Origin: Rubrivivax gelatinosus IL144
GTDB taxonomy: Bacteria > Pseudomonadota > Gammaproteobacteria > Burkholderiales > Burkholderiaceae_C
Length of the DNA: 64,000 nucleotides
Assembly (NCBI RefSeq): GCF_000284255.1
Contig: NC_017075.1
Location: forward strand, 3,348,001 to 3,412,000
Direction of reading: 5' to 3'
How positions within the stretch are numbered: the first letter of the stretch is position 1; every line of letters begins with the position of its first letter. Below are positions 27,451 to 38,858 of the stretch, piece after piece. The notes under the pieces were generated by a model. The model did no database searches, was not told the DNA's origin, and saw nothing but the letters and a program-made list of their open reading frames with translations. The position numbers and the translations under genes are program-made.

Positions 27451-27525
27451 GGATCGGTAACGAGCGAAAACCCGTGATTTTAGCGGGCCGGACGGGCTCT
27501 CCCTTGCGGGAAGATGACGCGCAGT

Positions 27526-28812
27526 TCAGGCCGGGCGCCAGGCCAGCGCCAGCTGTGCCTCGCCGGCCGCAGCGCGGCAGCGTGCGTCGATGCCCAGGCC
27601 GGGCACGAAGACGAGTTGCTCGCCGCTGAAGACCAACGGCCCGGCCCGGTCCCAGGCGGCGACGCGCCGGGCCTGGTACTGCTTCTTCAGCGCACGCGGC
27701 GTGGCACGCGGCGCGACCTGAAAAGACTCGCCGCCGCGGCGGGGGCGCAGCTCGGCGGCGCGCAGCCAGGACGGCGAGACGCCGCCTTCGCCGACGGCCT
27801 GTACTTCGAGCGCCCCGCCCCAGGCCGGCAGCTCGACGACGCCCGGGGACGACAGGTCCAGCGCCAGGGGCTCGGGCGCCAGCGTGGCCGCCGCCTGCGG
27901 CACCGCATAACTCAGCCGCGCGTCGTGCAGCCGCAGTTCGCCGCCCGGCGCCGGCCAGCGGGCGTGGCCAACCGTGGGCAGTTCGTCGGCCAGCCGCCGC
28001 ACCAGCGACTCGGGCACCGGCTGGGCGATGACGGTCTGAAGCCAGCGGCGCAGCACCGGCGCCTGCTGCGGCCGCGGCAGCTGCGACCAGCCGGCGACGT
28101 CGAGCACGCCGTCGTCGGCCAGCGCCGCGAGTCCGGCCTCGGCCAGCGATTGCAGCGCCGTCGCCGCTTCAGCGGCGCGGCGGGCCGACGCGGCGAGCTG
28201 CTGCTCGGCGTCCGGGAAGGCCGCCAGCAGCGCCGGCCAGACCTGGCGGCGCAGACGGTTGCGCGCGAAGGCCTCGTCGTCATTGCTCTCGTCGTCGACC
28301 CAGCGCAGCCGGTGGCGGCGCAGATAGGCCTCGATGTCTTCGCGCGGACGCTCCAGCCAGGGCCGCGCCCAGACCAGGCCGTCGCGCTCGGCGCGGCGCG
28401 GCATGGCCGCCAGCGCCTCGGCACCGCCGCCGCGCAGCGCCTGCAGCAGCAGCGTCTCGGCCTGGTCGCGGCGGTGCTGGGCCAGCAGCACGACATCGCA
28501 GCCGGCGGCCTTGGCCATCCCAGCCAGCGCGGCATAACGCTCGCGCCGCGCCCAGGCCTCGACGCTCTCGCCGCGGGCCGGGGCGCCCTCGAGGCGCGTC
28601 GCGTGGAAGTGGATCGGCAGGCCGGCACGCGCCCAGCGCGCGCACTGCGCACGAAGCTGGGCGAGCCAGATGTCGGCGGAGGCCACGAGGCCGTGGTGCA
28701 CGTGCAGCGCATGCACCTCGAGGCCGAGATCCCGCGCGGCGCGGGCCGTGGCGTGCAGCAGCGCGGTGGAGTCGCGGCCGCCGCTGGCGGCCACCGCCAC
28801 CGCGGCGGGCAA
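27526..28812 (-). CDS. tilS: tRNA(Ile)-lysidine synthase
   Basis: It attaches lysine to C34 of tRNA-Ile(CAU) so that it reads AUA and is charged with isoleucine; an essential ATP-dependent step. The PP-loop SGGRDSTALLH lies at residues about 10-20 and LHVHHGL follows at about 44. The C-terminal domain carries GGESFQVAPRATPRALKKQYQ. I choose the TTG at 28812: an AAGGAG site lies eight bases upstream inside the accA end, and the start falls 2 bases after the accA stop. A reading that begins at 28953 would add 47 residues from inside accA in another frame. Length from TTG is 428 residues, normal for the family. Confidence 0.9.
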   Translation of the reverse strand: MPAAVAVAASGGRDSTALLHATARAARDLGLEVHALHVHHGLVASADIWLAQLRAQCARWARAGLPIHFHATRLEGAPARGESVEAWARRERYAALAGMAKAAGCDVVLLAQHRRDQAETLLLQALRGGGAEALAAMPRRAERDGLVWARPWLERPREDIEAYLRRHRLRWVDDESNDDEAFARNRLRRQVWPALLAAFPDAEQQLAASARRAAEAATALQSLAEAGLAALADDGVLDVAGWSQLPRPQQAPVLRRWLQTVIAQPVPESLVRRLADELPTVGHARWPAPGGELRLHDARLSYAVPQAAATLAPEPLALDLSSPGVVELPAWGGALEVQAVGEGGVSPSWLRAAELRPRRGGESFQVAPRATPRALKKQYQARRVAAWDRAGPLVFSGEQLVFVPGLGIDARCRAAAGEAQLALAWRPA

Positions 28813-28814
28813 GT

Positions 28815-29786
28815 TCAGCGCTCCTTGGTGTCGCTGAAGCGGCCGTAGGACTGCAGGCGCTCGTAGCGGCGGTCCAGCAGTTCCTTGGTCTTCAGGTCGA
28901 CGACCTGGCGCAGCGCGTCGTTGAGGCCGCGCTTGAGCTGCGCCGCCATCCACTTGGGATCGCGGTGCGCGCCGCCGACCGGCTCGTTGACGATCTTGTC
29001 GACCAGGCCCAGCGCCTTCAGGCGGTGGGCGGTGATGCCCAGCGCCTCGGCGGCGTCGGAAGCGCGTTCGGCGGTCTTCCAGAGGATGGAAGCGCAGCCT
29101 TCGGGCGAGATCACCGAGTACACCGAGTACTGCAGCATCAGCACCTGGTCGGCGACGCTGATCGCCAGCGCGCCGCCCGAGCCGCCTTCGCCGATGATCG
29201 TCGTGATGATCGGCACTTCCAGGCGCGCCATCTCGAAGATGTTGCGGCCGATGGCCTCGGACTGGTTGCGCTCCTCGGCGCCGATGCCCGGGTAGGCGCC
29301 CGGCGTGTCGACGAAGGTGAAGACCGGCAGGCCGAACTTCTCGGCCAGCTGCATCAGGCGCAGCGCCTTGCGGTAGCCCTCGGGGCGCGACATGCCGAAG
29401 TTGCGCGCGGTGCGCTCCTTGGTGTCGCGGCCCTTCTGGTGGCCGATGACCATGCAGGCGTTGCCGTTGAAGCGTGCCATGCCGCCGACGATCGACTGGT
29501 CGTCGGCGTAGTGGCGGTCACCGTGCAGTTCCTGGAAGTCGGTGAAGATCTCCGAGACGTAGTCCAGCGTGTACGGCCGCTGCGGATGGCGCGCGATCTG
29601 CGTGACCTGCCACGGCGACAGGCTGGAGTAGATCTCCTTCGTGAGCTGCACGCTCTTGCCCGCCAGCCGGTCGATCTCTTCCGAGATGTCGACCGCCGAC
29701 TCGTTCTGCACGAAGCGCAGTTCGTCGATCTTGGATTCCAGCTCGGCGATCGGCTGTTCGAACTCGAGGAAGTGGCGTTTGCTCAT
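28815..29786 (-). CDS. accA: Acetyl-CoA carboxylase carboxyltransferase subunit alpha
   Basis: It forms, with AccD, the carboxyltransferase that makes malonyl-CoA for fatty acid synthesis. The product has 323 residues, the family length. Family features are strong: [17 protein letters not shown], the [18 protein letters not shown] loop, [10 protein letters not shown] and the oxyanion segment [11 protein letters not shown], then [14 protein letters not shown]. The ATG at 29786 is the standard accA start. It is in a row with cysS, the glycosylase and tilS on the minus strand, and its stop is 2 bases before tilS. Confidence 0.97.
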   Translation of the reverse strand: MSKRHFLEFEQPIAELESKIDELRFVQNESAVDISEEIDRLAGKSVQLTKEIYSSLSPWQVTQIARHPQRPYTLDYVSEIFTDFQELHGDRHYADDQSIVGGMARFNGNACMVIGHQKGRDTKERTARNFGMSRPEGYRKALRLMQLAEKFGLPVFTFVDTPGAYPGIGAEERNQSEAIGRNIFEMARLEVPIITTIIGEGGSGGALAISVADQVLMLQYSVYSVISPEGCASILWKTAERASDAAEALGITAHRLKALGLVDKIVNEPVGGAHRDPKWMAAQLKRGLNDALRQVVDLKTKELLDRRYERLQSYGRFSDTKER

Positions 29787-29829
29787 GCGTTGATCTCGCA
29801 GTCTGACGGACGACCCATCAAGCGGCCGC

Positions 29830-29897
29830 CGTGGGCCGGCTCTGCCGGACCACTGGCGGCGCCCCCTGGGGGGAGCGCCGAAGGCGCTACGGGGGGG
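29830..29897. repeat. GC-rich intergenic palindromic repeat, Burkholderiales type
   Basis: Between the glycosylase and accA is a run with GGGCCGG-CTCTG-CCGG-like pairing, CCCCCT-GGGGGG and the hairpin AGCGCC-GAA-GGCGCT (29874-29888), then seven Gs. I recall near-identical intergenic repeats in many Burkholderiales genomes. It may end or stabilise transcripts; its function is not known. Confidence 0.5.
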
Positions 29898-29899
29898 TC

Positions 29900-30556
29900 C
29901 TAATAACTCACGGGAAGCGGATCCAGGCTCCGCCAAATATACCAAGTGGCCACCGAGCGGTACGGTGCCCACGCCTCGCCGACCTCGCGCGCCTCGGCAC
30001 GCGACACCGGCTCGCCGCTGAAGTAGTTGAGGCTGATGCCCTTCAGCAGGCCGAGGTCGTCCAGCGGCAGGACGTTCGGTCGCATCAGGTGGAAGATCAG
30101 GAACATCTCGGCGGTCCAGCGGCCGATGCCGCGGATCGCAACGAGCTCGGCGATGATCGCCTCGTCGTCCATCTGCTGCCAGTCGGCGACGTGCACCGTG
30201 CCGTCGACGAAATGGCGCGCCAGGTCGAGCAGGTATTCGGTCTTGCGCGCCGACAGCCCTGCGGCGCGCATCGTCAGCGGGTCCAGCGCGTTGACGGCCT
30301 GCGGCGCGAGGTGCGTCGCCGGGCCTTCGACCAGCGCGGAGAACTTGTTCCACACCGACTGCGCGGCCTTCACCGAGATCTGCTGGCCGACGATCGAACG
30401 CGCCAGCGTCGTGAAGGCGTCGCCGCGGCTTTCCAGCCGGGCCTCGCCGAAACGCGGGATCAGCTTCTTCATCACCCGGTCGCGGCGCGACAGGTGGCGG
30501 CAGGCGTCGTCCCAATAGGCCGGCGTCACGGCGAGGACCTGGTCACGAGGGGACAT
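29900..30556 (-). CDS. DNA-3-methyladenine glycosylase II, AlkA type
   Basis: It removes alkylated purines from DNA. The product has 218 residues with the HhH-GPD fold: helix-hairpin-helix [19 protein letters not shown] (about 133-151) and the catalytic Asp in [11 protein letters not shown] (about 163). [22 protein letters not shown] (about 49-70) is the typical entry region. The protein lacks the N-terminal extension of E. coli AlkA, as usual in this short subfamily. ATG 30556 is 5 bases from the cysS stop, so the gene is co-transcribed with cysS. Confidence 0.92.
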   Translation of the reverse strand: MSPRDQVLAVTPAYWDDACRHLSRRDRVMKKLIPRFGEARLESRGDAFTTLARSIVGQQISVKAAQSVWNKFSALVEGPATHLAPQAVNALDPLTMRAAGLSARKTEYLLDLARHFVDGTVHVADWQQMDDEAIIAELVAIRGIGRWTAEMFLIFHLMRPNVLPLDDLGLLKGISLNYFSGEPVSRAEAREVGEAWAPYRSVATWYIWRSLDPLPVSY

Positions 30557-30560
30557 GCGC

Positions 30561-31934
30561 TCAGGCCTTCACCCAGGTGGTGCCCTGCGGCGTGTCCTTC
30601 AGCACCACGCCTTGCGCGGCCAGCTCGTCGCGGATGCGGTCGGCGTCGGCGAAACGGCGCTCGCGCTTGGCAGCGGCACGCGCTTCGATCTGGCGCTGGA
30701 TCTCGGCGTCGTCGACGCCGGCACCGCCCTGCAGGAAGGCGCGCGGCGCCTGCTGCAGGATGCCGAGCACGGCGCCCAGCGACACCAGCAGCCGGGCCGT
30801 CGCCGCGTCGCGGCTGCGGTTGAGCTCGTTGGCCAGCTCGAACAGCACGGCCAGCGCACCCGGCGTGTTGAAGTCGTCGTCCATCGCCGCCTTGAACGCG
30901 GCGGCACGCGGCTCGGCCCAGTCGATGTCGCCGGCCACGGCGTCCGAGCCGTCGAGCGCGGTATAGAGCCGGCGCAGCGCGGCACGCGCCTCGTCGAGCA
31001 GCGAGTCGGCGAAGTTGAACGGGCTGCGGTAGTGCGTGCGCAGCATGAAGAAGCGCACCGTCTCGCCGTCGAACTTCTTCAGCACGTCGGCGATGGTGAA
31101 GAAGTTGCCCAGGCTCTTGGACATCTTCTCGTTGTCGACGTTGAGGAAGCCGTTGTGCAGCCAGTAGTTGACGACCGGATGACCGAAGGCGCCTTCGCTC
31201 TGCGCGATCTCGTTCTCGTGGTGCGGGAACTGCAGGTCCATGCCGCCGCCGTGCAGGTCGAAGCGTTCGCCCAGCAGCGCGCAGCTCATCGCCGAGCACT
31301 CGATGTGCCAGCCCGGGCGCCCGGCGCCGAAGGGGCTGTCCCACTTGGCGTCGGCCGGCTCCTCGGGCTTGGCCGACTTCCAGAGCACGAAGTCCAGCGG
31401 GTCGTCCTTGCCGCCGGCGACCTCGACCCGTTCGCCGGCGCGCAGTTCGTCCAGCGACTTGCCGGAGAGCTTGCCGTAGCCGGGGAAACGCCGCACGGCG
31501 AAGTTCACGTCGCCGTCGTCGGCGCGGTAGGCCAGGTGGTTGCGCTCCAGACGGCCGATGATGTCCAGCATCTGCGGCACGTAGTCGGTGGCACGCGGCT
31601 CGTGGGTCGGCAAGGCCAGGCCCAGCGCGGCGAAGTCGCGGTGCATCGCGTCGATCATCTGGTCGGTGAGCGCGCGGATGGACAGGCCGCGTTCGAGCGC
31701 GCGGCGGATGATCTTGTCGTCGATGTCGGTGATGTTGCGGACGTAGGTGACGTCATAGCCGCTGGCCTTCAGCCAACGGTAGACGACGTCGAACGCCAGG
31801 TTCATCCGCGCGTGCCCCATGTGGCACAAGTCGTACACCGTGATGCCGCACACGTACATGCGCACGTGGCCGGGCTCGAGGGGAACGAAGGTCTCGAGGC
31901 GGCGCGTCAAGGTGTTGTGGAGGCGGAGCGTCAT
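30561..31934 (-). CDS. cysS: Cysteinyl-tRNA synthetase
   Basis: It charges tRNA-Cys. The product has 457 residues, the family length. The HIGH-type motif is DLCHMGHAR, with Cys in VCGITVYD binding zinc; other zinc residues lie in [13 protein letters not shown] and the [10 protein letters not shown] region. The KMSKS motif reads [10 protein letters not shown]. The C-terminal helical tRNA-binding part ends [18 protein letters not shown]. The ATG at 31934 is used, not 31970, since family members begin with a short basic stretch before LHNTL. It is divergent from the TPR gene. Confidence 0.97.
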   Translation of the reverse strand: MTLRLHNTLTRRLETFVPLEPGHVRMYVCGITVYDLCHMGHARMNLAFDVVYRWLKASGYDVTYVRNITDIDDKIIRRALERGLSIRALTDQMIDAMHRDFAALGLALPTHEPRATDYVPQMLDIIGRLERNHLAYRADDGDVNFAVRRFPGYGKLSGKSLDELRAGERVEVAGGKDDPLDFVLWKSAKPEEPADAKWDSPFGAGRPGWHIECSAMSCALLGERFDLHGGGMDLQFPHHENEIAQSEGAFGHPVVNYWLHNGFLNVDNEKMSKSLGNFFTIADVLKKFDGETVRFFMLRTHYRSPFNFADSLLDEARAALRRLYTALDGSDAVAGDIDWAEPRAAAFKAAMDDDFNTPGALAVLFELANELNRSRDAATARLLVSLGAVLGILQQAPRAFLQGGAGVDDAEIQRQIEARAAAKRERRFADADRIRDELAAQGVVLKDTPQGTTWVKA

Positions 31935-32020
31935 GCAGTCGGAATTCTTCGGTGGGGCGCGCCGATACAATCTTTCAGTATAGCGGGCCGCCTTTCGCGG
32001 CCTGCCTGTCCTGCCCCCCG

Positions 32021-32527
32021 ATGCCGATGCTCCGTCTCCTGATCGCCGCGCTCGCGCTCTGCGCCGCCACCCTCGCGCACGCCGACGACGCCGCCGACGC
32101 GCAACGGCTGCTGCAAGGCGGCCATCCCGACGCCGCGCTGGCGCGCGCCGAGGCCTCGCTCGCGCAGCGCCCGAACGATGCCACGCTGCGCTTCACGCGC
32201 GCCGTCGCCCTGATGGACCTGGGCCGCGACGCCGAGGCACTCGACGCCTTCCAGCGCATGACGCAGGACTACCCGGAACTGCCCGAGCCCTACAACAACC
32301 TGGGCCTGCTGTACGCCCGCGGCGGCCAGCTGGAAGAAGCGCGCGTGGCGCTGGAGACGGCGCTGCGCAACGACCCCTCGCACCGTGTCGCGCGCCGCAA
32401 CCTCGGCGACGTGCTGCTGCGCCTGGCGCTGCAGGCCTGGGAAGCGGCCGACGCCGCGCAGCCCGGCGACCCCGAGCTGCAGCGCCGCATCCGCGTCGGC
32501 CGCGAGCTGGCGACGAGCCCCCGCTGA
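32021..32527 (+). CDS. Exported TPR-repeat protein
   Basis: A 168-residue periplasmic or membrane-anchored protein with a signal peptide ([21 protein letters not shown]). Three TPR-like helix pairs follow: [43 protein letters not shown] and [32 protein letters not shown]. The last third is a helix with many acidic residues. Specific function is unknown; TPR proteins act as protein-binding scaffolds. ATG 32021 puts the signal peptide at the start. It is divergent from cysS and about 70 bp upstream of the cyclophilin pair. Confidence 0.85.
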   Translation: MPMLRLLIAALALCAATLAHADDAADAQRLLQGGHPDAALARAEASLAQRPNDATLRFTRAVALMDLGRDAEALDAFQRMTQDYPELPEPYNNLGLLYARGGQLEEARVALETALRNDPSHRVARRNLGDVLLRLALQAWEAADAAQPGDPELQRRIRVGRELATSPR

Positions 32528-32595
32528 CGCCGGGGCGCGGGCGCCGGCACGCCGGCCGCCGCTAGACTTCCCGCACCCGCAACACGAGGCCTTTC

Positions 32596-33159
32596 ATGCT
32601 CCGTCACGCCAAGCTGCTCGCCTTCGCCGCCGCCGCGGCCCTGGCCGCCCTGCCCGCCTTCGCGCAGACCGTGCGCCTGAACACCAGCGCCGGCGACATC
32701 GTCGTCGAGCTCGACGCGGCCAAGGCGCCGAAGTCGGTCGAGAACTTCGTCCAGTACGTCAAGGCCGGCCACTACGACGGCACGATCTTCCACCGCGTGA
32801 TCCCCGGCTTCATGGTCCAGGGCGGCGGCATGAAGCCCGACATGAGCGAGAAGCCGACGCGCAAGCCGATCCCGCTGGAAAGCCGCAACGGCCTGTCCAA
32901 CACGCGCGGCACGCTGGCGATGGCGCGCACGATGGTGCCCGACTCGGCGACCTCGCAGTTCTTCATCAACGTCGCGGACAACACCTTCCTCGACCAGCCC
33001 AACGCACGCGACGGCAACGGCTACGCCGTCTTCGGCCGCGTGACCGCGGGCATGGACGTCGTCGACAAGATCGTCGCGACGCCCACCACATCGTCGGGCC
33101 CGCACCAGAACGTGCCGGCCACGCCGGTGATCATCCGCAAGGCCACCCTGGAGAAATGA
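32596..33159 (+). CDS. ppiA: Periplasmic peptidyl-prolyl cis-trans isomerase (cyclophilin)
   Basis: It accelerates proline isomerisation during folding in the periplasm. The product has 187 residues with a signal peptide ([23 protein letters not shown], then QTVRLNT). The cyclophilin core shows [13 protein letters not shown] (about 73-85), [24 protein letters not shown] and [19 protein letters not shown]. Only 1 base separates it from the next cyclophilin gene, which lacks a signal peptide, so the two form an operon providing periplasmic and cytoplasmic isomerases. Confidence 0.93.
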   Translation: MLRHAKLLAFAAAAALAALPAFAQTVRLNTSAGDIVVELDAAKAPKSVENFVQYVKAGHYDGTIFHRVIPGFMVQGGGMKPDMSEKPTRKPIPLESRNGLSNTRGTLAMARTMVPDSATSQFFINVADNTFLDQPNARDGNGYAVFGRVTAGMDVVDKIVATPTTSSGPHQNVPATPVIIRKATLEK

Positions 33160-33160
33160 C

Positions 33161-33661
33161 ATGAGCAAACAAGTGCAGTTCGAGACCACCGCCGGCACGA
33201 TCGTCATCGAGCTCGACGCCGAACGCGCCCCGGTGACGGTGGCCAACTTCCTCGACTACGTGAAGAAGGGCCACTACGACGGCACGATCTTCCACCGCGT
33301 CATCAAGGGCTTCATGATCCAGGGCGGCGGCTTCGAGCCGGGCATGAAGCAGAAGCCCACCGGCGAAGGCATCGAGAACGAAGCCAAGAACGGCCTGCGC
33401 AACCAGCGCTACACGCTGGCGATGGCCCGCACCTCCGACCCGCACTCGGCCAGCGCCCAGTTCTTCATCAACACCAGCGACAACGGCTTCCTCGACAACG
33501 ACCGCGCCCAGGACGGCTGGGGCTACGCCGTCTTCGGCAAGGTGGTGTCGGGCACCGAGGTCGTCGACCTGATCGAGCGCGCGCGCACCGGCCGCAACGG
33601 GGGCCACAACGACGTGCCGCTGGAAGACGTGCGCATCGACCGCGCGACCGAGGTCGTTTGA
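33161..33661 (+). CDS. ppiB: Cytoplasmic peptidyl-prolyl cis-trans isomerase (cyclophilin)
   Basis: A cytoplasmic cyclophilin of 166 residues without a signal peptide. It has [19 protein letters not shown] (about 47-65), [26 protein letters not shown] and [16 protein letters not shown], all family hallmarks. It lies 1 base after ppiA and its stop overlaps the lpxH start (TGATG at 33659-33663), so it is translationally coupled with both. Pairing of ppiB with lpxH is common in beta- and gammaproteobacteria. Confidence 0.95.
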   Translation: MSKQVQFETTAGTIVIELDAERAPVTVANFLDYVKKGHYDGTIFHRVIKGFMIQGGGFEPGMKQKPTGEGIENEAKNGLRNQRYTLAMARTSDPHSASAQFFINTSDNGFLDNDRAQDGWGYAVFGKVVSGTEVVDLIERARTGRNGGHNDVPLEDVRIDRATEVV

Positions 33662-34467
33662 TGCCGGCCGGCAGCGCCTCAGGCGTGGCGGCGCTGCCCG
33701 CGTTCTTCGAGTTCGAGGCGCCACGCGAGTGGCGCACGATCGACTTCATCTCCGACATCCACCTCGCGCCGTCGCTGCCGCGCACCGCGGCGGCCTGGCG
33801 CGAGCACCTGCTGCACACCCGCGCCGACGCCGTCTTCATGCTCGGCGACCTGTTCGAGGCCTGGGTCGGCGACGACATGCGCAGCCGGCCCTTCGAGGCC
33901 GAATGCGCCGAGGTGCTGGCCGAAGCCGCCAGCTGCCGCAGCCTGGCCTTCATGGCCGGCAACCGCGATTTCCTCGTCGGTGCGCGCCTGTTGCGCGAGA
34001 CCGGCGTGATGGGCCTGGCCGACCCGACGGTGCTCGACGCCTGGGGCCGGCGCGTGCTGCTGACGCACGGCGACGCGCTGTGCCTGGACGACCGTGACTA
34101 CCTCGCGTTCCGCGCGACGGTGCGCGACGAGGCCTGGCAGCGCGAGTTCCTCGCCCGGCCGCTGGACGAGCGCCTGCTGATCGCCGCCGACATCCGCCGC
34201 CGCAGCGAAGCGCGCCAGGACGACGCCGCGCGCTACGCCGACGTCGACACCGCGGCCGCGGTCGCGTGGATGCACGCCGTCGGCACCGCCGAGCTGGTGC
34301 ACGGCCATACCCATCGCCCGGGCAGCGAAACGCTGGCGCCGGGCTACCGCCGCCACGTGCTCACCGACTGGGACCTCGACGACCCGCGCGCTCCGCGCGC
34401 CGAGGTGCTGCGTCTGACACGCGACGGCTTCCAACGCGTGCCGCCGGCCACGGCGGACGGCGCCTGA
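33661..34467 (+). CDS. lpxH: UDP-2,3-diacylglucosamine diphosphatase
   Basis: It hydrolyses UDP-2,3-diacylglucosamine to lipid X and UMP in lipid A synthesis, at the inner membrane face. The 268-residue product has the calcineurin-like metal motifs: SDIHLA (about 31-36), GDLFEAWVGDD (about 62-72), GNRDFLVG, LTHGD and HGHTHRP near the end. A ~20-residue N-terminal extension precedes the fold. ATG 33661 is used; a TTG codon 3 bases earlier is less likely. It is coupled to ppiB upstream and mtfA downstream by overlapping stop/start codons. Confidence 0.95.
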   Translation: MPAGSASGVAALPAFFEFEAPREWRTIDFISDIHLAPSLPRTAAAWREHLLHTRADAVFMLGDLFEAWVGDDMRSRPFEAECAEVLAEAASCRSLAFMAGNRDFLVGARLLRETGVMGLADPTVLDAWGRRVLLTHGDALCLDDRDYLAFRATVRDEAWQREFLARPLDERLLIAADIRRRSEARQDDAARYADVDTAAAVAWMHAVGTAELVHGHTHRPGSETLAPGYRRHVLTDWDLDDPRAPRAEVLRLTRDGFQRVPPATADGA

Positions 34468-35252
34468 TGTGGCAGCGCCTGCTGGGGCGGCTGCGCGAAC
34501 GCCGCGACGACGCGGCCGTCGCACGCCGGCCGATCCCGGACGACCTGTGGAAACGCACCCTGGGGCGCTATCCCTTCCTCAAGCGCCGTGACCCCGAGAC
34601 CGCGGCCACGCTTCGCCGCCTGACCAGCCTGTTCCTGGACCGCAAGGAGTTCAGCGCCCAGCCCGGCGTGCGCCTGACCGACCACGTCGCGGTGGCGGTC
34701 GCGGCCCAGGCCTGCCTGCCGATCCTGCGCCTGGGGCTCGAGGCCTACGACGGCTTCGTCGGCATCGTGCTGCACCCGGACCAGGTCGTCGCGCGACGCT
34801 CCACCGTCGACGAGGACGGTGTCGTGCACGAGTACGACGAGCTGCTGTCCGGCGAGGCGATGGAAGGCGGCCCGGTGATGCTGTCCTGGCAGGACGTGCG
34901 TGCCGCCGGCCGCAGCGCCGCCGACGCCTACAACGTCGTCATCCACGAGTTCGCCCACGTGCTCGACATGGCCGACGGCGTCGCCGACGGCGTGCCGCTG
35001 CTGCCGCACGATCTGCCGCGCAGCGAGTGGATCGCCGTGCTGGACGCCGACTACGAAGCCTTCTGCCGTCGCGTCGACGCCGAGGAGGACACCGCGCTGG
35101 ACCCCTACGGCGCGCAGTCGCCCGACGAGTTCTTCGCCGTCGCCAGCGAGGCCTTCTTCGTCGCCCCCGAGGCGATGAAAAAAGAACACCCCGCGTTGTA
35201 CGGGGTGTTCGTTCGTTACTACCGGCAGGATCCGGCGGCCGAAGCCGCCTGA
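34467..35252 (+). CDS. mtfA: MtfA-type M90 zinc peptidase
   Basis: Related to E. coli MtfA, a zinc peptidase that binds the glucose repressor Mlc; the exact role outside enterics is unclear. The product has 261 residues with the zinc motif HEFAH (about 161-165) and the downstream Glu in ASEAFFVAPE (about 226-235). VAVAVAAQACLPILRLGLEAYDGF is family-typical. Its ATG overlaps the lpxH stop (TGATG at 34465-34469). The last 75 bases contain a perfect hairpin with an A-run that serves the convergent clpA gene, so the C-terminal codons double as a terminator. Confidence 0.93.
   Translation: MWQRLLGRLRERRDDAAVARRPIPDDLWKRTLGRYPFLKRRDPETAATLRRLTSLFLDRKEFSAQPGVRLTDHVAVAVAAQACLPILRLGLEAYDGFVGIVLHPDQVVARRSTVDEDGVVHEYDELLSGEAMEGGPVMLSWQDVRAAGRSAADAYNVVIHEFAHVLDMADGVADGVPLLPHDLPRSEWIAVLDADYEAFCRRVDAEEDTALDPYGAQSPDEFFAVASEAFFVAPEAMKKEHPALYGVFVRYYRQDPAAEAA
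35178..35212 (-). terminator. Terminator of clpA, inside the mtfA coding sequence
   Basis: Perfect 10-bp stem GAACACCCCG (35184-35193) with CGGGGTGTTC (35201-35210), 7-base loop. On the minus strand it is followed by six Ts (from 35183 to 35178). It lies about 60 bp past the clpA stop and inside the last codons of mtfA. Confidence 0.85.
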
Positions 35253-35272
35253 CGGCGCCTGGCGCCGCGGCT

Positions 35273-37581
<2,309 letters not shown>

Positions 37582-37585
<4 letters not shown>

Positions 37586-37941
37586 GCGGCCTCCATAATG
37601 CACTGAAGCGGGTGACCGTCGCGGCGGGCCGCGGCGAGCACGAGTTCGACCTTCGTCGCGGCAACGTCCTTGGGGTACACCCCGCACACGCCGCGACCCT
37701 CGTGATGGATCTTCAGCATGATGTGCGTGGCGGTCTCCAGATCACGCTGGAAGTAGTGCTGCAGCACCATGACGACGAACTCCATCGGCGTGTAGTCGTC
37801 GTTGAGCAGCACCACCTGGTACAGGCTCGGCGGCTTGACCCGTTGCGCCTTGCGCTCGGCGACGACGGCGCCGCCCGCACCACCATCCCGGGCGGGCTGG
37901 GTCGGCGGCTTCACCGGGGGGACGGGCGGTTCGTCGGGCAT
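37582..37941 (-). CDS. clpS: ClpS adaptor protein
   Basis: It binds proteins with N-degrons and delivers them to ClpA. The 119-residue product has a flexible Pro/Ala/Gly-rich N-terminal tail (about 1-38), then the core with [24 protein letters not shown] (about 41-64). NDDYTPM supplies the degron-binding acidic pair and Met, and [26 protein letters not shown] holds the binding His. The stop overlaps the clpA ATG. The 250-bp gap upstream separates it from the divergent csp gene. Confidence 0.96.
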
Positions 37942-38124
37942 GAATTCATTCTATCGACGTTGACGGGGCGTGCTGGCGGCAACTTTGCATGACCCGTGCC
38001 ATGGTCATGTTGATGCGCTTCTCCCGCGTTCAAGCCCCGGCCGTCAGCCCGCGCGCGCATCCTCCCGCTGGGCGATTTGACCAATGTTTGTCGAGTCCAC
38101 GAGACAGCCAAGCGTCACATCGCC

Positions 38125-38154
38125 TTGACACTCTTCCGACGGCATCGCGAGAAT
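38125..38154 (+). promoter_or_regulatory. Sigma-70-type promoter of the cold-shock gene
   Basis: A perfect TTGACA (38125-38130), 18-base spacer and GAGAAT (38149-38154), giving a start near 38161 and a leader of about 34 bases ahead of ATG 38195. This is much shorter than the long leader of E. coli cspA. Confidence 0.6.
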
Positions 38155-38194
38155 CATTTTTGATATTCGCGCGCAGTTAAGCGAGGTGAAAACA

Positions 38195-38434
38195 ATGGCG
38201 GTCGGTACGGTGAAGTGGTTCAACGATGCCAAGGGCTTCGGTTTCATCGAACCCGAGGGCGGTGGTGCGGACGTCTTCGCACACTTCTCGGCGGTGCAGA
38301 TGGACGGGTTCAGGACCCTGAAGCAAGGCAGCCGGGTGGAGTACGAACTGGTTCAGGGCCCCAAGGGCAACCTGGCGCAGAACATCCGGCCGGTCGCCGC
38401 CGCGGCGGCACCGGCGCAGCGCACGCCGGCCTGA
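38195..38434 (+). CDS. Cold-shock domain protein, CspA family
   Basis: An OB-fold nucleic acid chaperone of 79 residues. The RNA-binding motifs RNP1 KGFGFIEP (about 14-21) and RNP2 VFAHFSAV (about 28-35) are intact. The tail after residue ~67 is Ala/Pro-rich ([13 protein letters not shown]). The start is ATG 38195, with GAGGTGA seven bases upstream; the GTG at 38186 lies in that ribosome site. It is divergent from clpS with about 250 bp between, a conserved neighbourhood. Whether cold-induced is unknown. Confidence 0.95.
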   Translation: MAVGTVKWFNDAKGFGFIEPEGGGADVFAHFSAVQMDGFRTLKQGSRVEYELVQGPKGNLAQNIRPVAAAAAPAQRTPA

Positions 38435-38459
38435 GCCCGGCGCTGGCCTTGTCGAGCGG

Positions 38460-38484
38460 CCGCCGGCACGCGTCGGCGGTTTTG
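38460..38484 (+). terminator. Rho-independent terminator after the cold-shock gene
   Basis: CCGCCG (38460-38465) pairs with CGGCGG (38474-38479), 8-base loop, followed by TTTTG. It is 25 bp past the csp stop. Weak to moderate as a terminator. Confidence 0.5.
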
Positions 38485-38528
38485 CTGGATGCCCCGACGC
38501 GTATCGCTTGATATTAATCAAGCAGTAA

Positions 38529-38574
38529 CGGCGTCGGTTTCCAGCTTTTGCCTGGAATCTCTGCCGACGCCGTC
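38529..38574. repeat. Nested inverted repeat, intergenic
   Basis: ACGGCGTCGG at 38529-38538 is perfectly inverted as CCGACGCCGT at 38565-38574, with an inner TTCCAG / CTGGAA pair in the 26-base loop. There is no T-run. It lies in the space past csp, downstream of a convergent small gene (38619). Confidence 0.55.
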
Positions 38575-38618
38575 ATGCGGGCCCGGGCGATAACCGGTCG
38601 CCGCAGGCCCGATACCGC

Positions 38619-38858
38619 TCAGTTGGCGGCCGGCGGGGTTTGCGGCTTCTTCGCCTTGGTGTGCTTGTGCGCCGCCTTGGCATTCTTGTGCTTGGCCTTG
38701 ACGACCTTCTTCGCCGGGGCGGCCGACTGGGTCGGCGTCGCAGCGGCGTCGGCCGGCGCGGCGGGTGCGGCCGGGGTGGCGGCGAAGCTGAGCGCGGTGG
38801 CACCGGCCAGGACGGCAGCCAGGAGGCCGGAGCGCAGGAAGGTTCGGGTGGAAGCCAT
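38619..38858 (-). CDS. Small exported Ala/Lys/His-rich protein, acid-shock-like composition
   Basis: A 79-residue product with a signal peptide (MASTRTFLRSGLLAAVLAGATALSFA). The short mature part has an Ala/Pro stretch (PAAPAAPADAAATP) and a Lys/His-rich tail (KKVVKAKHKNAKAAHKHTKAKKP). The composition resembles acid-shock (Asr-type) proteins of enterics, but no motif proves that relation; a metal or acid-protective role is a guess. ATG 38858 has a GGAGAAA site about six bases upstream. A longer reading from 38900 would lose the clean signal start. Confidence 0.6.
   Translation of the reverse strand: MASTRTFLRSGLLAAVLAGATALSFAATPAAPAAPADAAATPTQSAAPAKKVVKAKHKNAKAAHKHTKAKKPQTPPAAN

Noticed and set aside
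30555..32042. 495-codon plus-strand frame opposite cysS
   Set aside because: Antisense to cysS, which has complete synthetase motifs; composition is typical of a shadow.
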